From Cyclobacteriaceae bacterium (GTDB lineage: Bacteria > Bacteroidota > Bacteroidia > Cytophagales > Cyclobacteriaceae): 64,000 bases of DNA. Of the stretch, positions 50,101 through 56,206 are shown piece by piece. How positions within the stretch are numbered: position 1 is the stretch's first letter; every line of letters starts with the position of its first letter. Where the stretch lies: the NCBI GenBank assembly GCA_019638355.1, contig JAHBTY010000005.1, positions 434,001-498,000 of the forward strand. Reading direction: 5' to 3'. The notes under the pieces are model-generated. The model was not told the DNA's origin. It searched no databases and saw nothing but the letters and a program-made list of their open reading frames with translations. A program made the translations under genes and the position numbers.

Positions 50101-51548
50101 GCATTTGCAGTATTAGATGTCAAAAAAGCTCCAACCACACCAGCATTGTCACGATACCAACGTACCGTTCCATTTGCCAAATTACCTGTAGTTCTAAACG
50201 TTGGTAGGGTACCGTTAAAACAGACTTCTTGATTAACTGGTGTAGATGGCGTAGGTTGAGCCACTATTAATATATCGTTCTCCACCGACCTTCTTAAATT
50301 TCCAATATCCCCCACACCATCATAGGGATTACAGGTATTCCAATAGTCTAATCTAACCCAAAATCGTTGTCCTGCTACCTGCCCAGCAGGAGATGAAGTT
50401 GTAATAAGATTTAGGATACCTCTGGGAGTATTAACTGGGGAATTAACTTGAACCACACCAAATGCATCAGGAGTACCAAAGGGGTAAGTGGGAGGTATAT
50501 AACCACCAGGAAATAATAAATTACCAGTTGCATTAGTTACAGGTACTCCACCCACCCGAATGTTTGGGATATTTGAAGTAGCTGTATTTCCGCCTCCTAA
50601 ATCTGTTGAACCATAAACAACTCGAACCCACCTAATTGCATCGTTTGTTGGAATTGGTGCAACTGTTGGATTACAATTCAAGTCCGTGTTGTCTGAAAAT
50701 GTCATATTAACATTGCTGCCAACACACACTAAATCAGAATTTGCAACCGTTGGTTGAAGAATTACATCTGCGCCAACGCCAGTATCGTCATTATTATGGG
50801 AGGCATATGGAACAACCTGATTAGGATTGGTAGGTGCGCAAGCAGTAGTTCCATTTAGTAAGATAATGTAAGTAGCATTATAACCACAAACCGGGTCTCC
50901 TGCAGGATAAATAAAGGGTGAGGTTGCAGCATCACCTGCAATAAAATAGGTATTGGGTGTTGCAACTCCAGCAGTATTAGAGCTATAAGCTACTAAATCA
51001 CTTAGTGGTGCAACCCCCAATGTTACCCAAAAGGCACGAACCCTAACGGCATTAATATTCCATAAAGATGAGTTTCTAGCGCCCCTCTTTACACTAAAGA
51101 CCATTTTGGTTATCGGATCAACCGGAGCACAGGGTGGTGTAGGGGTATTAACAGCCTCCCAAATAAAATCACTACATATTATAGCCCTGTTATTTTGTGA
51201 GGCCAGGTTTACGATGTTATTGACTATACCATCGTTGGTGTGATTAACTATTACAGCTTGGCCAATTCCAACGGCTGGGGTAAAATTTACAATTACTTGA
51301 TTTGAGCCAGAGACACCCACTACACTTGAAATAGTTCCTGGAGCACCACCGATAGTTATAGACCAATTCGTCAAGCAAGCACCAGTACAGGTATAATTGG
51401 CACCTAAGTTGGCGGTAAGGGTAATGGTAGTAGAGGTTTGAGCGTCTGTTTCGTGCCTTGCTTGTGTTGCACTAGGTTGAGCAAATGAAGTATTGCCAAT
51501 TAAAACGGCCAGAAGCAAAATTGGTAGCGTTAATCTTATAAATTTCAT
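35163..51548 (-). CDS. Giant T9SS type B-sorted surface adhesin (SprB-like), about 5461 residues
   Basis: Start chosen at the ATG at 51548, giving MKFIRLTLPILLLAVLIGNT and a signal peptide ending at SFAQ; the longer frame to 51644 adds 32 residues and its ATG overlaps the probable -7 box. Order: an N-terminal region with the WNTCNPYDG module shared with the smaller adhesin; Ig/PKD-like domains; 17 consecutive units of about 104 residues (about 1828-3595); diverged units with the same C..D and C.G pattern; a PKD domain (YAWDFGDGG) near the C-terminus; and a CHU_C/gliding-type sorting domain (VPNAFTPN, IFDRWGNLIFES, GWDGYDKNG, VYVYKLTIR, IGDVTMIR). It is probably a surface adhesin for gliding or attachment. 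No stop codon interrupts the 16.4 kb. Confidence 0.9.
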   Translation of the reverse strand: MKFIRLTLPILLLAVLIGNTSFAQPSATQARHETDAQTSTTITLTANLGANYTCTGACLTNWSITIGGAPGTISSVVGVSGSNQVIVNFTPAVGIGQAVIVNHTNDGIVNNIVNLASQNNRAIICSDFIWEAVNTPTPPCAPVDPITKMVFSVKRGARNSSLWNINAVRVRAFWVTLGVAPLSDLVAYSSNTAGVATPNTYFIAGDAATSPFIYPAGDPVCGYNATYIILLNGTTACAPTNPNQVVPYASHNNDDTGVGADVILQPTVANSDLVCVGSNVNMTFSDNTDLNCNPTVAPIPTNDAIRWVRVVYGSTDLGGGNTATSNIPNIRVGGVPVTNATGNLLFPGGYIPPTYPFGTPDAFGVVQVNSPVNTPRGILNLITTSSPAGQVAGQRFWVRLDYWNTCNPYDGVGDIGNLRRSVENDILIVAQPTPSTPVNQEVCFNGTLPTFRTTGNLANGTVRWYRDNAGVVGAFLTSNTANAAGQANLTATTGGVVPNSTTPNDYFVWSSYIGPSGGINCESVPVRVRITVRNQLTTTLFNPISGANQVCNGTNDVPYSITPSPAPTQTFGGATSYLWGVDNPTGVNLDATSGTNITVDFNNGTQPNPSYVRQLQTSLRYTTNDYTGSNCQSPNRQLNVTVFGTSQATTISPVSQTICDGSPVSNISVSGLRGTIQSWERAVNAGAFVADGTLGVANPINPSVPLVGGVQTTYRFRAVVQNGTCAAVFSPTATVIVNPIPPQPTISASGPTTFCDGGTVTLTASNVGGLAASYRWYRNGVFTGTTTATIVVNTVASSGSYTVEARGIAPTNCTSPLSDPTVVTIHALPTASVSGGGSICSGTPAPDVEFTFTGNGPWDLVYSINGVNQPIVSNTTSPFTITNPGAGTYAIVSITDSNTPNCTVTAPSPNITGSAVVTVQATPPPTVDSFTAQAPVCDDGGATNPPDAILDLAPNVIANYAITYRLRRVSTNTFLAGSINFAGSSNAAGIINLAPTYAQFGAVPADPQGYQVVITAIQNTTTLCAGAVPINGPILIINPRPAAPTGPVTNIACSTDATGAPISVTAPAVGFTIVWSSTAAPTFTAAVGTTSGTRGNTFTPTSNATATYHAFTRSDVAPTNCLSAGSLAVTHTRDLIPAPAAAGPDQQLCATNTTLAATAVNNGGNGIWSVVGPVGTIVITNPTSPTSTVTGLPRDVDGGAPIVTTLMWRANSALGVCAPSTDDVVITVNPRPIVTNLTPILCEDVFGGASTANVNLTTFDASVMGGTPPNTVVAYYPTAADRMANANQIVAPITVTNGMVRFTRVRNTVTGCINDGTVTFTVRTLPVVNNQSVQICEDFPPGSNQRTGLNLQTFENAITGGAANRDVEWYTDASLGAAFLIPPGAAIGAEQNYTVNADVTLHAKVIDTTPATPGCFRAATLALDYQARPNNNQISDGIGQVLGATYTVCASSNLVLLQIDPGLNPGSTYTWTVPPPSYAGEFELLSGTTGFFIILRFPNPIPGGGTIYPTGVPISVKETLGTALCDGNTINTRIIVEGSPPQPIITGPSSVCSNENGVVFSVSNPVAGTYSWSLPAGATITSLPVTASSITVQMSTFSGNVTVTHASGTGCTSPAAAPFPVTVVNRPTITSAASRTVCSGTNMAVAHTLTSNIASTTYNWEVINVTGSVTGAILGDLANGVTTIAQTLFNTSGVNATVTYRITPIGPGPNNCPGTPQNFTVTVNPQPVIQPNQTKTICSGSPVAKEILLTPANLPAGTLFNWPDPDGAGPATGGVNIPMGVAGTLHINDVLTNLTNSPISVSYVITPTSGASCIGAAETIVITVNPQPVGHADNTPIVCSGLVVGYDLEANIANTAAGGNNLITGNTYSWVATSNAFVTGESTTPQSGKVITDVITNITNADQIVQYTATPTSSAGCVGAPFVINVTVRPEPRGFNDNTPVICSDATVNYNLAANIGNTGSGGNNLVTGTTYSWVAASNTNVGGESVTPQTSATITDALNNITNSNQVVVYTVTPTSQNGCVGLPFTVSVTVRPEPRGHNDATPLICSDAVVNYNLEANILNTGLGGNGLISGTTYTWAATPNPDVTGEGSGNTSTITDVLNNVTNTNQVVVYTVTPTSSNGCAGDPFTVSVTVRPEPRGFDDTTPLICSDAAVNYSLSANIANTGAGGNNLTVGTTYSWLAAPNASVAGESTTAQAGATITDVLNNITNSNQVVVYTVTPTSSNGCVGNPFVVSVTVRPEPKGYNDATPVTCSDVPLTYDLSTNIANVGLGGNNLVAGTTYSWIAAANATVAGESTSAQTGTIINDLLTNITNANQVVVYTVTPTSSNGCVGDPFTVSVTVRPEPRGYNDSSPVVCSDAAINYVLASNISNTGLGGNNLAIGTTYSWVATDNVNVTGESLTAQSGGTISDVVNNVTTVNQVVDYTVTPTSGDGCVGDPFTVSVTIRPEPRGFNDVATICSDDAVGYGLAANIANTGAGGNNLTTGTTYSWIAASNTNVSGESLLPQTGATITDVLNNVTNSNQTVVYTVTPTSSNGCVGNPFTVSVTVQPEPRGFNDTTPVICSDANVNYDLSANVANTGAGGNNLIGGTSYSWVATSNTNVAGESTTVQIGSVINDVLTNITNATQIVIYTITPTSVTGCVGNSFTVSVNVRPEPRGFDDNSPVVCSDIALNYDLVANVSNVGLGGNSLVVGTTYSWVATDNPFVTGESTSAQTGNFINNTITNVTNTNQQVVYTVTPTSANNCVGDPFIVTVTVRPEPQGHNDNTPIICSDQSVNYDLSANIADTGNGGNNLVTGTTYSWVAAANANVGGESILPQSGSVITDVLNNITNSNQVVTYTVTPTSATGCIGNPFTISVTVRPEPRGYNDTKAICSDATVAYDLMLNIGNTGLGGNNLITGTTYSWIAASNPNVTGESTTAQSGSLITDALNNITNSNQVVVYTITPTSSNACVGDPFTLSVTVRPEPRGFNDITPIVCSDVAINYNLINNVANTGAGGNNLVAGTTFSWIAADNPNVTGETTIIAGTTATITDIVNNVTNTDQVVVYTITPTSADGCIGDPFTVSVTVRPEPRGFNDASPVACSDVAFNYDLATNIANTGAGGNALTAGTTYSWVAASNAFVTGEGSGTGAIITDVINNVTNSNQVVVYTITPTSANGCVGNTFTVSVTVRPEPRGFNDATPVVCSDAPGGVGYVLNSNVANTGSGGNNLVTGTTYSWIATDNPNVTGESLAAQAGGIITDVLNNVTNTNQVVVYTITPTSADGCVGNTFLVSVTVRPEPRGFNDAKTICSDANVNYDLAGNVANTGLGGNNLLIGTTYSWIAASNANVTGESDVTPGTSIIINDVLNNITNADQVVVYTVTPTSNNGCVGDPFTVSVTVRPEPRGFADNTPVICSDDAVAYDLSLNIANVGAGGNNLVTGTTYSWVATSNASVGGESTSAQTGTIITDVLNNVTNVNQTVIYTVTPTSASGCVGDPFTVTVTIRPEPRGFNDVSPIICSNANVNYSLPANVANTGSGGNNLVAGTTFQWQAADNTNVSGETLVATNSATISDVLTNTTSANQVVVYTVVPTSANGCVGNPFTVSVTVRPQPIGVADADAICSDATISYNIQTRNINLLGNSVNSQFTYTVVSSDPGNVPAVGRDRAVASAAPINDAYTNLTNSDVLITYTITPFSVIGNCTGTPFDVVFTIHPEPLGPNTTIQRCSDDPVNFDLQNVINTVGTGNSVPSKFRYTVSSNNALAVAPGPNRNTPSPAPIADVYTNTTNADVEITYTVTPVSLANDCEGTPFTLRVTVHPEPVGANVVDPVCSTALNYNIQTQNINTLGNAVPSVFTYTVASSNPVGVPPAPDRVVASNAPITDSYTNSTGLDVTVTYTITPFSSAHNCPGTPFTYAVTISSKPVGADATKVATCSDVLFNFNPQADITNGVTATFTWTATYQPGLTVAGAAPPVSGTGNISGTLTNTSNVVLNATYVVTPTAGTCVGDPFTITVPIEPEPVVSNSLNAIVCSRAPYNTLLNTNGISIGASTYDVTAVADAGLTGTPTTGLGLAANALINDAFVNVTSIPLKVTYTIIPHGTNGCVGDAKVVELTVNPEPVINPGLDNTVCSREDAGIILSTNGISVAANSYRLVSVTVPGTITADPLNVVAGTVGNINLIRADRYTNTTNAPVVVIYQVLGISPSNCEGLPQQINLTINPQPILSPGTANLCSDVPSGIVVGPAAGSATITAFELKNIVKAPALVAGGSNAGLGTYPANLPGGQSDFLANDTFTNTTNGPLLVTYTVVPIAGGCRGADFSIVFTVNPAPAVEDNLNRTVCSDEASGIVFATEISPLSVAAASYNVVSITVQAGLIRTAGSAVVPRTGVTANDIQADQFRNPTNDPLTVTYGVQAVSGATCLGPVRNVVLTVEPQVIAAPVNNAPLICSNSTTDIDLISPTNPTAGVVTFNYTAVSSVGGLISGFVPALSNLPENYKIADALVNNSDAPATVTYSITAVANGAKNGGGCSSLPPAVQVVVTVEPKPKMTATPLVQTRCEGVATAITLNSTTAPSAGTIQFELLSANATGGVTGMSPTGTIFTPGSTLSDVLDNPTITAQTVTYTFRPQISGGLGCQGDNVVVTVTVNPLPTITASAHPDICSGEFINITLTPDVANTVAVWTVSAPAGVTGASNGAGNLIFQTLFNNNNAASTVTYTVTPRVNGCDGPPIVIPVVVNPKPVLTLPPPVKVCHGNTLNVPLVSNVAGTTFTWTVDDPSGLGVPLTGSGSTINQVLTNTTGSQASLTYTIIPTGPGSCVGDQKILIVTVSPQMGAQFVNTNSSICRGSTEFLIVQLDGQAPFSFTYNDGTTNIPVVNAGNFRVIPVTPNVTTTYTIGTITDALGCTFTPVGQSVTVTVGETDANFSIVGPASSCGPYTATFQFNQVAGTEYTWQWFDGSPDDVFLAGTTIPNHTITHTFSNPNPNASITYKVTLRTQLPAPFPGCFKTQQQNITIFPSIITNAFSDRTEICSGTNVQFFNQSFGATSHRWFYRVQGTTTEIDIRTTPTVNYNLVNTSTTNPIIYEVVYQANNGLCPAADVVMPITVYRNIVAGFDEGTVPPFIGGNSTVTFTNTSTPVDPTQFRYEWNFGLNATPATANGAGPFSVNYSTPGPRDISLRVVNIAAETAGLGCESTFSKTINVQLLPLVAAFEANPLRACFPAEITVTENTSTGDVMEWRVVDSNGRVSATSSAPLPIFRITTPGVYSIFLTTRSSITGQVANLQKDGFEIFDNPVASFDLRPNVVFVPDTELTTFNFSTGATDYAWDFGDGGTSDQVEPKYVYRVEGVYNVRLVAINDHGGGLLCTDTLTRPVTAKQGGVTKVPNAFTPNPAGPGSGNGGGGTGGNGTFNDVFLPIVKGAEEFNMQIFDRWGNLIFESNSANIGWDGYDKNGRILPAGVYVYKLTIRLSDGQRSTQIGDVTMIR
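40764..46064 (-). repeat. Array of 17 in-phase coding repeats of about 312 bp
   Basis: Inside the giant adhesin gene, 17 direct repeats of about 312 bp each (102-106 codons) run without spacers. Each encodes a unit with the pattern NDxTPVICSD, NYDLSANIANTG, GGNNL, TGTTYSWVA, VTGES, ITDVLNNITN, VVYTVTPTS, GCVGDPF and VRPEPRG, with two conserved cysteines. The copies differ at many third and some first positions, so the array is not freshly amplified. It ends with a unit that has RPQPIG instead of RPEPRG and is followed by more distant relatives of the same domain. Confidence 0.93.
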
Positions 51549-51631
51549 CGAAGGTTTGGTAGATAAAATTTTACTTTTCTTGATGCCAAGTACTTTTATT
51601 AAGTAACCGGCAAAACAATAAAGGTAATCTT

Positions 51632-51639
51632 CAAACCTA
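51632..51639 (-). promoter_or_regulatory. -7 promoter element of the adhesin-PorP cluster
   Basis: TAGGTTTG on the minus strand (51639-51632) matches TAnnTTTG exactly. An imperfect -33 (TTTC) lies 20 nt upstream. Transcription would begin near 51627, giving a leader of about 78 nt and placing the alternative ATG at 51644 upstream of the start site. Confidence 0.45.
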
Positions 51640-51682
51640 CCCATTATTTCATCAAAAACGAAATAAAATTGATTTTACCAGG

Positions 51683-51712
51683 TTTGTTAGAGACTATAAT
51701 ACCCTACCTTTG
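51683..51712 (+). promoter_or_regulatory. Promoter of pyrG-yidC
   Basis: TTTG (51683-51686) and TACCTTTG (51705-51712) are separated by 18 nt, a full match to the Bacteroidota consensus. The start would be near 51717, leaving about 26 nt before the ATG at 51743. Confidence 0.75.
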
Positions 51713-51742
51713 CGACCAAATTTTTTGAGGGGTCTTCACTTT

Positions 51743-53353
51743 ATGTCTGCTGCCAAATATATCTTCGTTACCGGTGGGGTAACTTCTTCGCTTGGAAAGG
51801 GTATCATCTCTGCTTCGCTGGGTAAACTCCTGCAAGCCCGGGGATTTTCGGTGACCATACAAAAATTTGACCCCTACATTAATATTGACCCGGGCACACT
51901 TAACCCGTATGAACACGGGGAATGTTACGTCACCGATGATGGCGCTGAAACCGATCTTGATTTGGGGCACTATGAACGTTTTCTAAACGTACCTACCAGC
52001 CAAGCCAATAATGTTACTACCGGGCGCATTTATAATAATGTGATTACCAAAGAACGCAAAGGCGAGTATCTGGGTAAAACCGTGCAGGTGGTTCCGCATA
52101 TTACCGATGAAATCAAACGAAACATCTTTCAACTTGGCGATAGCGGTAAGTACGACTTTATAATAACTGAAATCGGAGGGTCGGTGGGCGATATTGAATC
52201 TTTACCCTTTGTTGAAGCCGTAAGGCAAGTACGGTGGGATTTAGGTTCGAACAATGCGCTCGTTATTCACCTCACGCTCATCCCCTACCTGAGCGCTGCC
52301 AAGGAGTTAAAAACAAAGCCTACGCAACATTCTGTTAAAGAGTTGCTTTCGTATGGTATTCAACCCGATATTCTGGTTTGCCGAACCGAGCATCCGCTAT
52401 CAATGGAGATCCGGAAAAAGCTGGCCTTGTTCTGTAACGTAAATCTCAATTCTGTAATTGAAGCTATCGATGCAGATACCATTTATGATGTTCCGCTTTT
52501 AATGCGGAAAGAAAAACTGGATGAGCGTGTGCTTGCCAAGTTGAAAGTTACCCCCAAGCAAGAACCCGATCTGGAACAATGGAAAGTATTTCTGGGTAAA
52601 CTTAAAAATCCGATCAACGAAGTAACCATCGGCCTTGTTGGTAAGTATGTTTCGTTACCGGATGCTTATAAATCCATAGCCGAAGCATTTATTCATGCCG
52701 GGGCTCAAAATGATTGCAAGGTTAAGTTGAAGTGGATTTCATCGGAAGAAATTAATAAAGAAACAGTTGCCACTATTTTAGGAAACCTGAACGGTGTGTT
52801 GGTTGCTCCCGGTTTTGGTGAGCGTGGCTTGGAAGGAAAAATTGAAGCCATCCGGTTTGTGCGGGAAAATAAAATCCCATTTCTGGGAATTTGTCTTGGT
52901 ATGCAATGCGCAGTAGTAGAGTTTGCGCGCCATGTATTGCACCTGGAGGCCAGTTCTACGGAATTAAATCCCAAAACAAAGCACCCGGTTATTGATATGA
53001 TGGAGGAGCAAAAGAAAATCACCAATAAAGGCGGCACCATGCGCCTCGGTGCCTATTCGTGTAAAATCAAAAAAGGTAGCCGTGCATTCCAGATTTATGG
53101 CGACACGGCTATTCAGGAAAGACACCGCCATCGTTACGAGTTTAACAACAAGTATCTGGAGCAAATGGAAGAAGCTGGCTTAAAAGCCGCTGGTACTAAT
53201 CCTGATACCGGACTGGTGGAGATTGTGGAATTAAAAGATCATCCGTGGTTTGTAGGTGTACAATACCATCCCGAATTAAAAAGTACGGTACTAAACCCTC
53301 ACCCGCTGTTCGTAAAATTTATTGAGGCCGCCCTTAGTAATCGGAACAATTAA
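51743..53353 (+). CDS. pyrG: CTP synthase
   Basis: About 536 residues. It makes CTP from UTP with glutamine and ATP. The N-terminal synthase domain has the P-loop [10 protein letters not shown] (11-20) and [18 protein letters not shown]. The C-terminal glutaminase has [10 protein letters not shown] (catalytic Cys) and QYHPELKS (His, Glu). Start chosen at the ATG at 51743; an in-frame TTG at 51710 lies inside the promoter's -7 box. It is followed 36 nt later by yidC. Confidence 0.97.
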   Translation: MSAAKYIFVTGGVTSSLGKGIISASLGKLLQARGFSVTIQKFDPYINIDPGTLNPYEHGECYVTDDGAETDLDLGHYERFLNVPTSQANNVTTGRIYNNVITKERKGEYLGKTVQVVPHITDEIKRNIFQLGDSGKYDFIITEIGGSVGDIESLPFVEAVRQVRWDLGSNNALVIHLTLIPYLSAAKELKTKPTQHSVKELLSYGIQPDILVCRTEHPLSMEIRKKLALFCNVNLNSVIEAIDADTIYDVPLLMRKEKLDERVLAKLKVTPKQEPDLEQWKVFLGKLKNPINEVTIGLVGKYVSLPDAYKSIAEAFIHAGAQNDCKVKLKWISSEEINKETVATILGNLNGVLVAPGFGERGLEGKIEAIRFVRENKIPFLGICLGMQCAVVEFARHVLHLEASSTELNPKTKHPVIDMMEEQKKITNKGGTMRLGAYSCKIKKGSRAFQIYGDTAIQERHRHRYEFNNKYLEQMEEAGLKAAGTNPDTGLVEIVELKDHPWFVGVQYHPELKSTVLNPHPLFVKFIEAALSNRNN

Positions 53354-53389
53354 ATTGATACATATTAGTTAGTTAAAGTTTGATATAGA

Positions 53390-55186
53390 ATGGATAGGAA
53401 CTCAGCTATTGGATTAACACTTATTGCCGTATTGTTACTGGTTTATTTTAATTGGCTTGCACCACAACCTCAAAAACCAGAAACAACCGCACCTGCGCAA
53501 ATAACCAACACGCAGCCAAAAGAAAGTGTACAAGTTATAAATGAACCTAAGTTGGACAGTGCCACGCTTACACAATATGGTTCACTGGCTACTTTTATGA
53601 ATGGTGCCGAATCAGAAACCAGTATCGAGAATGCAGACCTGCGTTTGAAGATTTCCAACAAAGGCCGGTTAAACGAAGTTGAACTAAAAAATTTTAAAAC
53701 CTATTACCAGAAACCCTTATACCTGGCGCAGAAAAACAACAATACATTTTCGTTGATAGCAGCTTATCAAGGCCGCGAGCTTGACCTATACAACCTTTAT
53801 TATACAACCGGCACCCAAACCAAAACGGATACCACACTAGTAACATTAACAGCATCGCTGGGCCCAGGTGCCTACATTCAACACGTGTATGCTATTCCGC
53901 CAACAGGTTTTGTAATTGGTTATGAGTTAAAAACAAAAGGAGTTGAGCTTACCGGCAAAGAGTTTACTTACAAATGGAACGACCTGATTCCCGTACAAGA
54001 AAAAGCTATTGCCGACAGTCGTGCCAAAACCAACATGAACTGGTATATGGCCAATGGCGATTTCGATTACACATCACAGGCATCTACCGATTTGGAAAGT
54101 GAAAGTTTAACCAACCCGGTTAAATGGATCTCCATTCGACAGAAGTTTTTTATCTCTGCAATTATTGCCGATCAATCTTTCTCCTCAGCTGAACTAAAAA
54201 TTTCAGCCAACCCACTGGATACTGAGGTAGTGAAAGATGCTTTCATGCAAGCAAACTTTCCGGTTGAATATGCTTCAACCGGCAAAGCAAAATTCAGGTA
54301 TTACTTTGGCCCGAATGATTATGAAGTGTTGCCATCGGTAACAGCAGGCTTTCGCGAAAACCTGGACTTAGGCTGGCCGCCCATGTCGTGGATAAACCGG
54401 TTTGTAATTATTCCAATTTTCAAATTTTTGGAAGGCTTTATCGGCAACTATGGAATTATCATTGTGTTGCTGGTATTGTTTGTTAAACTCATTCTGCTGC
54501 CGCTCTCCTATAAATCATATTTAGGGATGGCCAAAATGCGATTGTTAAAACCCGAGTTGGATATCATTAAAGAAAAGAATGGTGACAACATGACCCAGGC
54601 GCAGCAAGACCAGATGAAGTTGTATCAGCAAGCCGGTGTTAATCCTTTTAGCGGTTGTATTCCACTCTTGTTGCAGATGCCGATTCTGTTTGCCATGTTT
54701 TATTTCTTCCCGGTATCCATCGAACTTCGCCAAAAACCCTTTTTGTGGGCCGAAGATCTTTCCACCTACGATTCCATTATCAACCTGCCTTTCACCATTC
54801 CATTTTATGGAAGTCACGTGAGTTTGTTTGTATTGTTGATGACAGCTTCTACAATCATTTACACCTGGCAGAACAACCAGCTTACCAGTGTGCAGGGACC
54901 AATGAAAACAATGGGGTACATCATGCCGGTAGTATTCATGTTTGTACTTAACTCTTTTTCAGCCGGGTTAAGCTTCTACTACTTCGTTTCCAATCTGGTA
55001 ACATTTGCCCAGCAAGCAATTATTAAACGGTTTGTAGATGAGGATAAGATTAAAACCGTTATGGACGAGCACAAGAAAAAGTATTTATCCGGCGAGAACA
55101 CAGGCAAGAAATCGAGCTTTATGAATAAGCTGGAGCAGGCCATGAAAGCCAGTGAGGAAGCCCGCAGGAAATCTGCTAAAAAGTAA
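53390..55186 (+). CDS. yidC: Membrane protein insertase YidC
   Basis: 598 residues. An N-terminal membrane anchor (about 5-22) is followed by a large periplasmic beta-domain (about 40-330), then the conserved insertase core with about five helices: GFIGNYGIIIVLLVLFVKLILL, then MKLYQQAGVNPFSGCIPLLLQMPILFAM, and later helices ending in FYYFVSNLVTFAQQ. The C-terminal tail is basic (KKSSFMNKLEQAMK...), suited to ribosome contact. It inserts proteins into the inner membrane, together with or independently of Sec. Co-transcription with pyrG is likely. Confidence 0.96.
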   Translation: MDRNSAIGLTLIAVLLLVYFNWLAPQPQKPETTAPAQITNTQPKESVQVINEPKLDSATLTQYGSLATFMNGAESETSIENADLRLKISNKGRLNEVELKNFKTYYQKPLYLAQKNNNTFSLIAAYQGRELDLYNLYYTTGTQTKTDTTLVTLTASLGPGAYIQHVYAIPPTGFVIGYELKTKGVELTGKEFTYKWNDLIPVQEKAIADSRAKTNMNWYMANGDFDYTSQASTDLESESLTNPVKWISIRQKFFISAIIADQSFSSAELKISANPLDTEVVKDAFMQANFPVEYASTGKAKFRYYFGPNDYEVLPSVTAGFRENLDLGWPPMSWINRFVIIPIFKFLEGFIGNYGIIIVLLVLFVKLILLPLSYKSYLGMAKMRLLKPELDIIKEKNGDNMTQAQQDQMKLYQQAGVNPFSGCIPLLLQMPILFAMFYFFPVSIELRQKPFLWAEDLSTYDSIINLPFTIPFYGSHVSLFVLLMTASTIIYTWQNNQLTSVQGPMKTMGYIMPVVFMFVLNSFSAGLSFYYFVSNLVTFAQQAIIKRFVDEDKIKTVMDEHKKKYLSGENTGKKSSFMNKLEQAMKASEEARRKSAKK

Positions 55187-55309
55187 GTTCGTACCAGCTT
55201 GTTAATCAGCTATTTTCAGTTGATCTGCTAAAATCGTATCATACTTACGCATCATATAAAACAATTTGAATCTTGTTCAATTCTTGTTGACACTACGTGG
55301 ATAAGAATT

Positions 55310-55351
55310 GTTTCACGGACGTTCCACGAGTGTTCGATTAGCCTATATTTG
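55310..55351 (+). promoter_or_regulatory. Paired parS-like half-sites and -7 box upstream of parAB
   Basis: GTTTCACG (55310-55317) and GTTCCACG (55321-55328) are direct repeats with an 11-bp period, and each matches one half of the parS consensus (GTTnCACG of the GTTnCACGTGnAAC palindrome). TATATTTG at 55344-55351 is an exact -7 box, and the second half-site lies where the -33 element should be. ParB binding here could autoregulate parAB (inference). No full parS palindrome was seen in the window. The rest of 55187-55432 shows no gene. Confidence 0.45.
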
Positions 55352-55432
55352 CTCTCTTGAAATTTGTAACCTATTCTTCCTGCCGAAGATTATTTTCAAA
55401 TTTTAAAATCTGCAAATCTTCAAATCGATAAA

Positions 55433-56206
55433 ATGGGTAAAATAATCGCAATTGCGAACCAAAAAGGCGGTGTAGGCAAAACGACTTCGGCCATTAACCT
55501 AGCCGCTAGCCTGGCCGTGCTGGAGTGCAAAACCCTGTTGGTAGATGCCGATCCACAAGCTAACTCTACTTCAGGTTTGGGCATTAATCCAAAAGATGTA
55601 ACAAAAAGTATTTACGAGTGCATGGTGGATGGCGTGCCGCCTCAAGAAGCCATTGTTAAAAATGAATTGGCTTACCTGAATATTTTACCTTCGCATATTG
55701 ACCTGGTGGGTGCCGAAGTGGAGATGGTAAACATCGAACATCGGGAAGAGAAAATGAAAGCCGCATTGGCTAAAGTAAAAGATCAGTACGACTTCATTAT
55801 CATTGATTGCTCGCCATCATTAGGTTTAATTACCATCAACTCGTTAACTGCAGCCGATTCGGTTATTATTCCGGTACAATGTGAATACTTTGCGTTGGAA
55901 GGTTTGGGCAAATTGTTAAATACAATCAAGATTATTCAAACCAGACTCAACCCGCGGTTAGAGATTGAAGGTATTCTACTCACACTTTATGATTCACGCA
56001 CATCGCTGGGCAACCAGGTGGTGGAAGAAGTACGCACCCACTTCAAAAACATTGCGTTTCAAACTATTATTCCACGTAATGTTAAACTGAGCGAGTCGCC
56101 CAGTTTTGGCTTACCCGCCATTGTACACGATGCAGAAAGTAAAGGCGCCATCAGTTACCTGAACCTGGCCCATGAAATTTTAGATAAAAACGGAATTGCG
56201 AAATGA
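55433..56206 (+). CDS. parA: ParA-family chromosome partitioning ATPase (Soj)
   Basis: 257 residues. The deviant Walker A motif is KGGVGKTT (11-18), followed by [15 protein letters not shown] (Walker A') and [14 protein letters not shown] (Walker B). It binds DNA as an ATP dimer and moves ParB-parS complexes. The ATGA overlap of 4 bp with parB shows coupled translation. Confidence 0.95.
   Translation: MGKIIAIANQKGGVGKTTSAINLAASLAVLECKTLLVDADPQANSTSGLGINPKDVTKSIYECMVDGVPPQEAIVKNELAYLNILPSHIDLVGAEVEMVNIEHREEKMKAALAKVKDQYDFIIIDCSPSLGLITINSLTAADSVIIPVQCEYFALEGLGKLLNTIKIIQTRLNPRLEIEGILLTLYDSRTSLGNQVVEEVRTHFKNIAFQTIIPRNVKLSESPSFGLPAIVHDAESKGAISYLNLAHEILDKNGIAK

Noticed and set aside
51549..51644. 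N-terminal extension of the giant adhesin (32 residues)
   Set aside because: The extension precedes a perfect signal peptide and its ATG overlaps the predicted -7 box, so it is probably untranslated.
54805..54825. CACGTG with flanking TCACGTGA in yidC as a parS site
   Set aside because: Only the eight central bases match; the outer GTT/AAC bases required by the parS consensus are absent, and it lies in coding sequence. Other CACGTG strings (for example near 57575 and 59514) also lack them.
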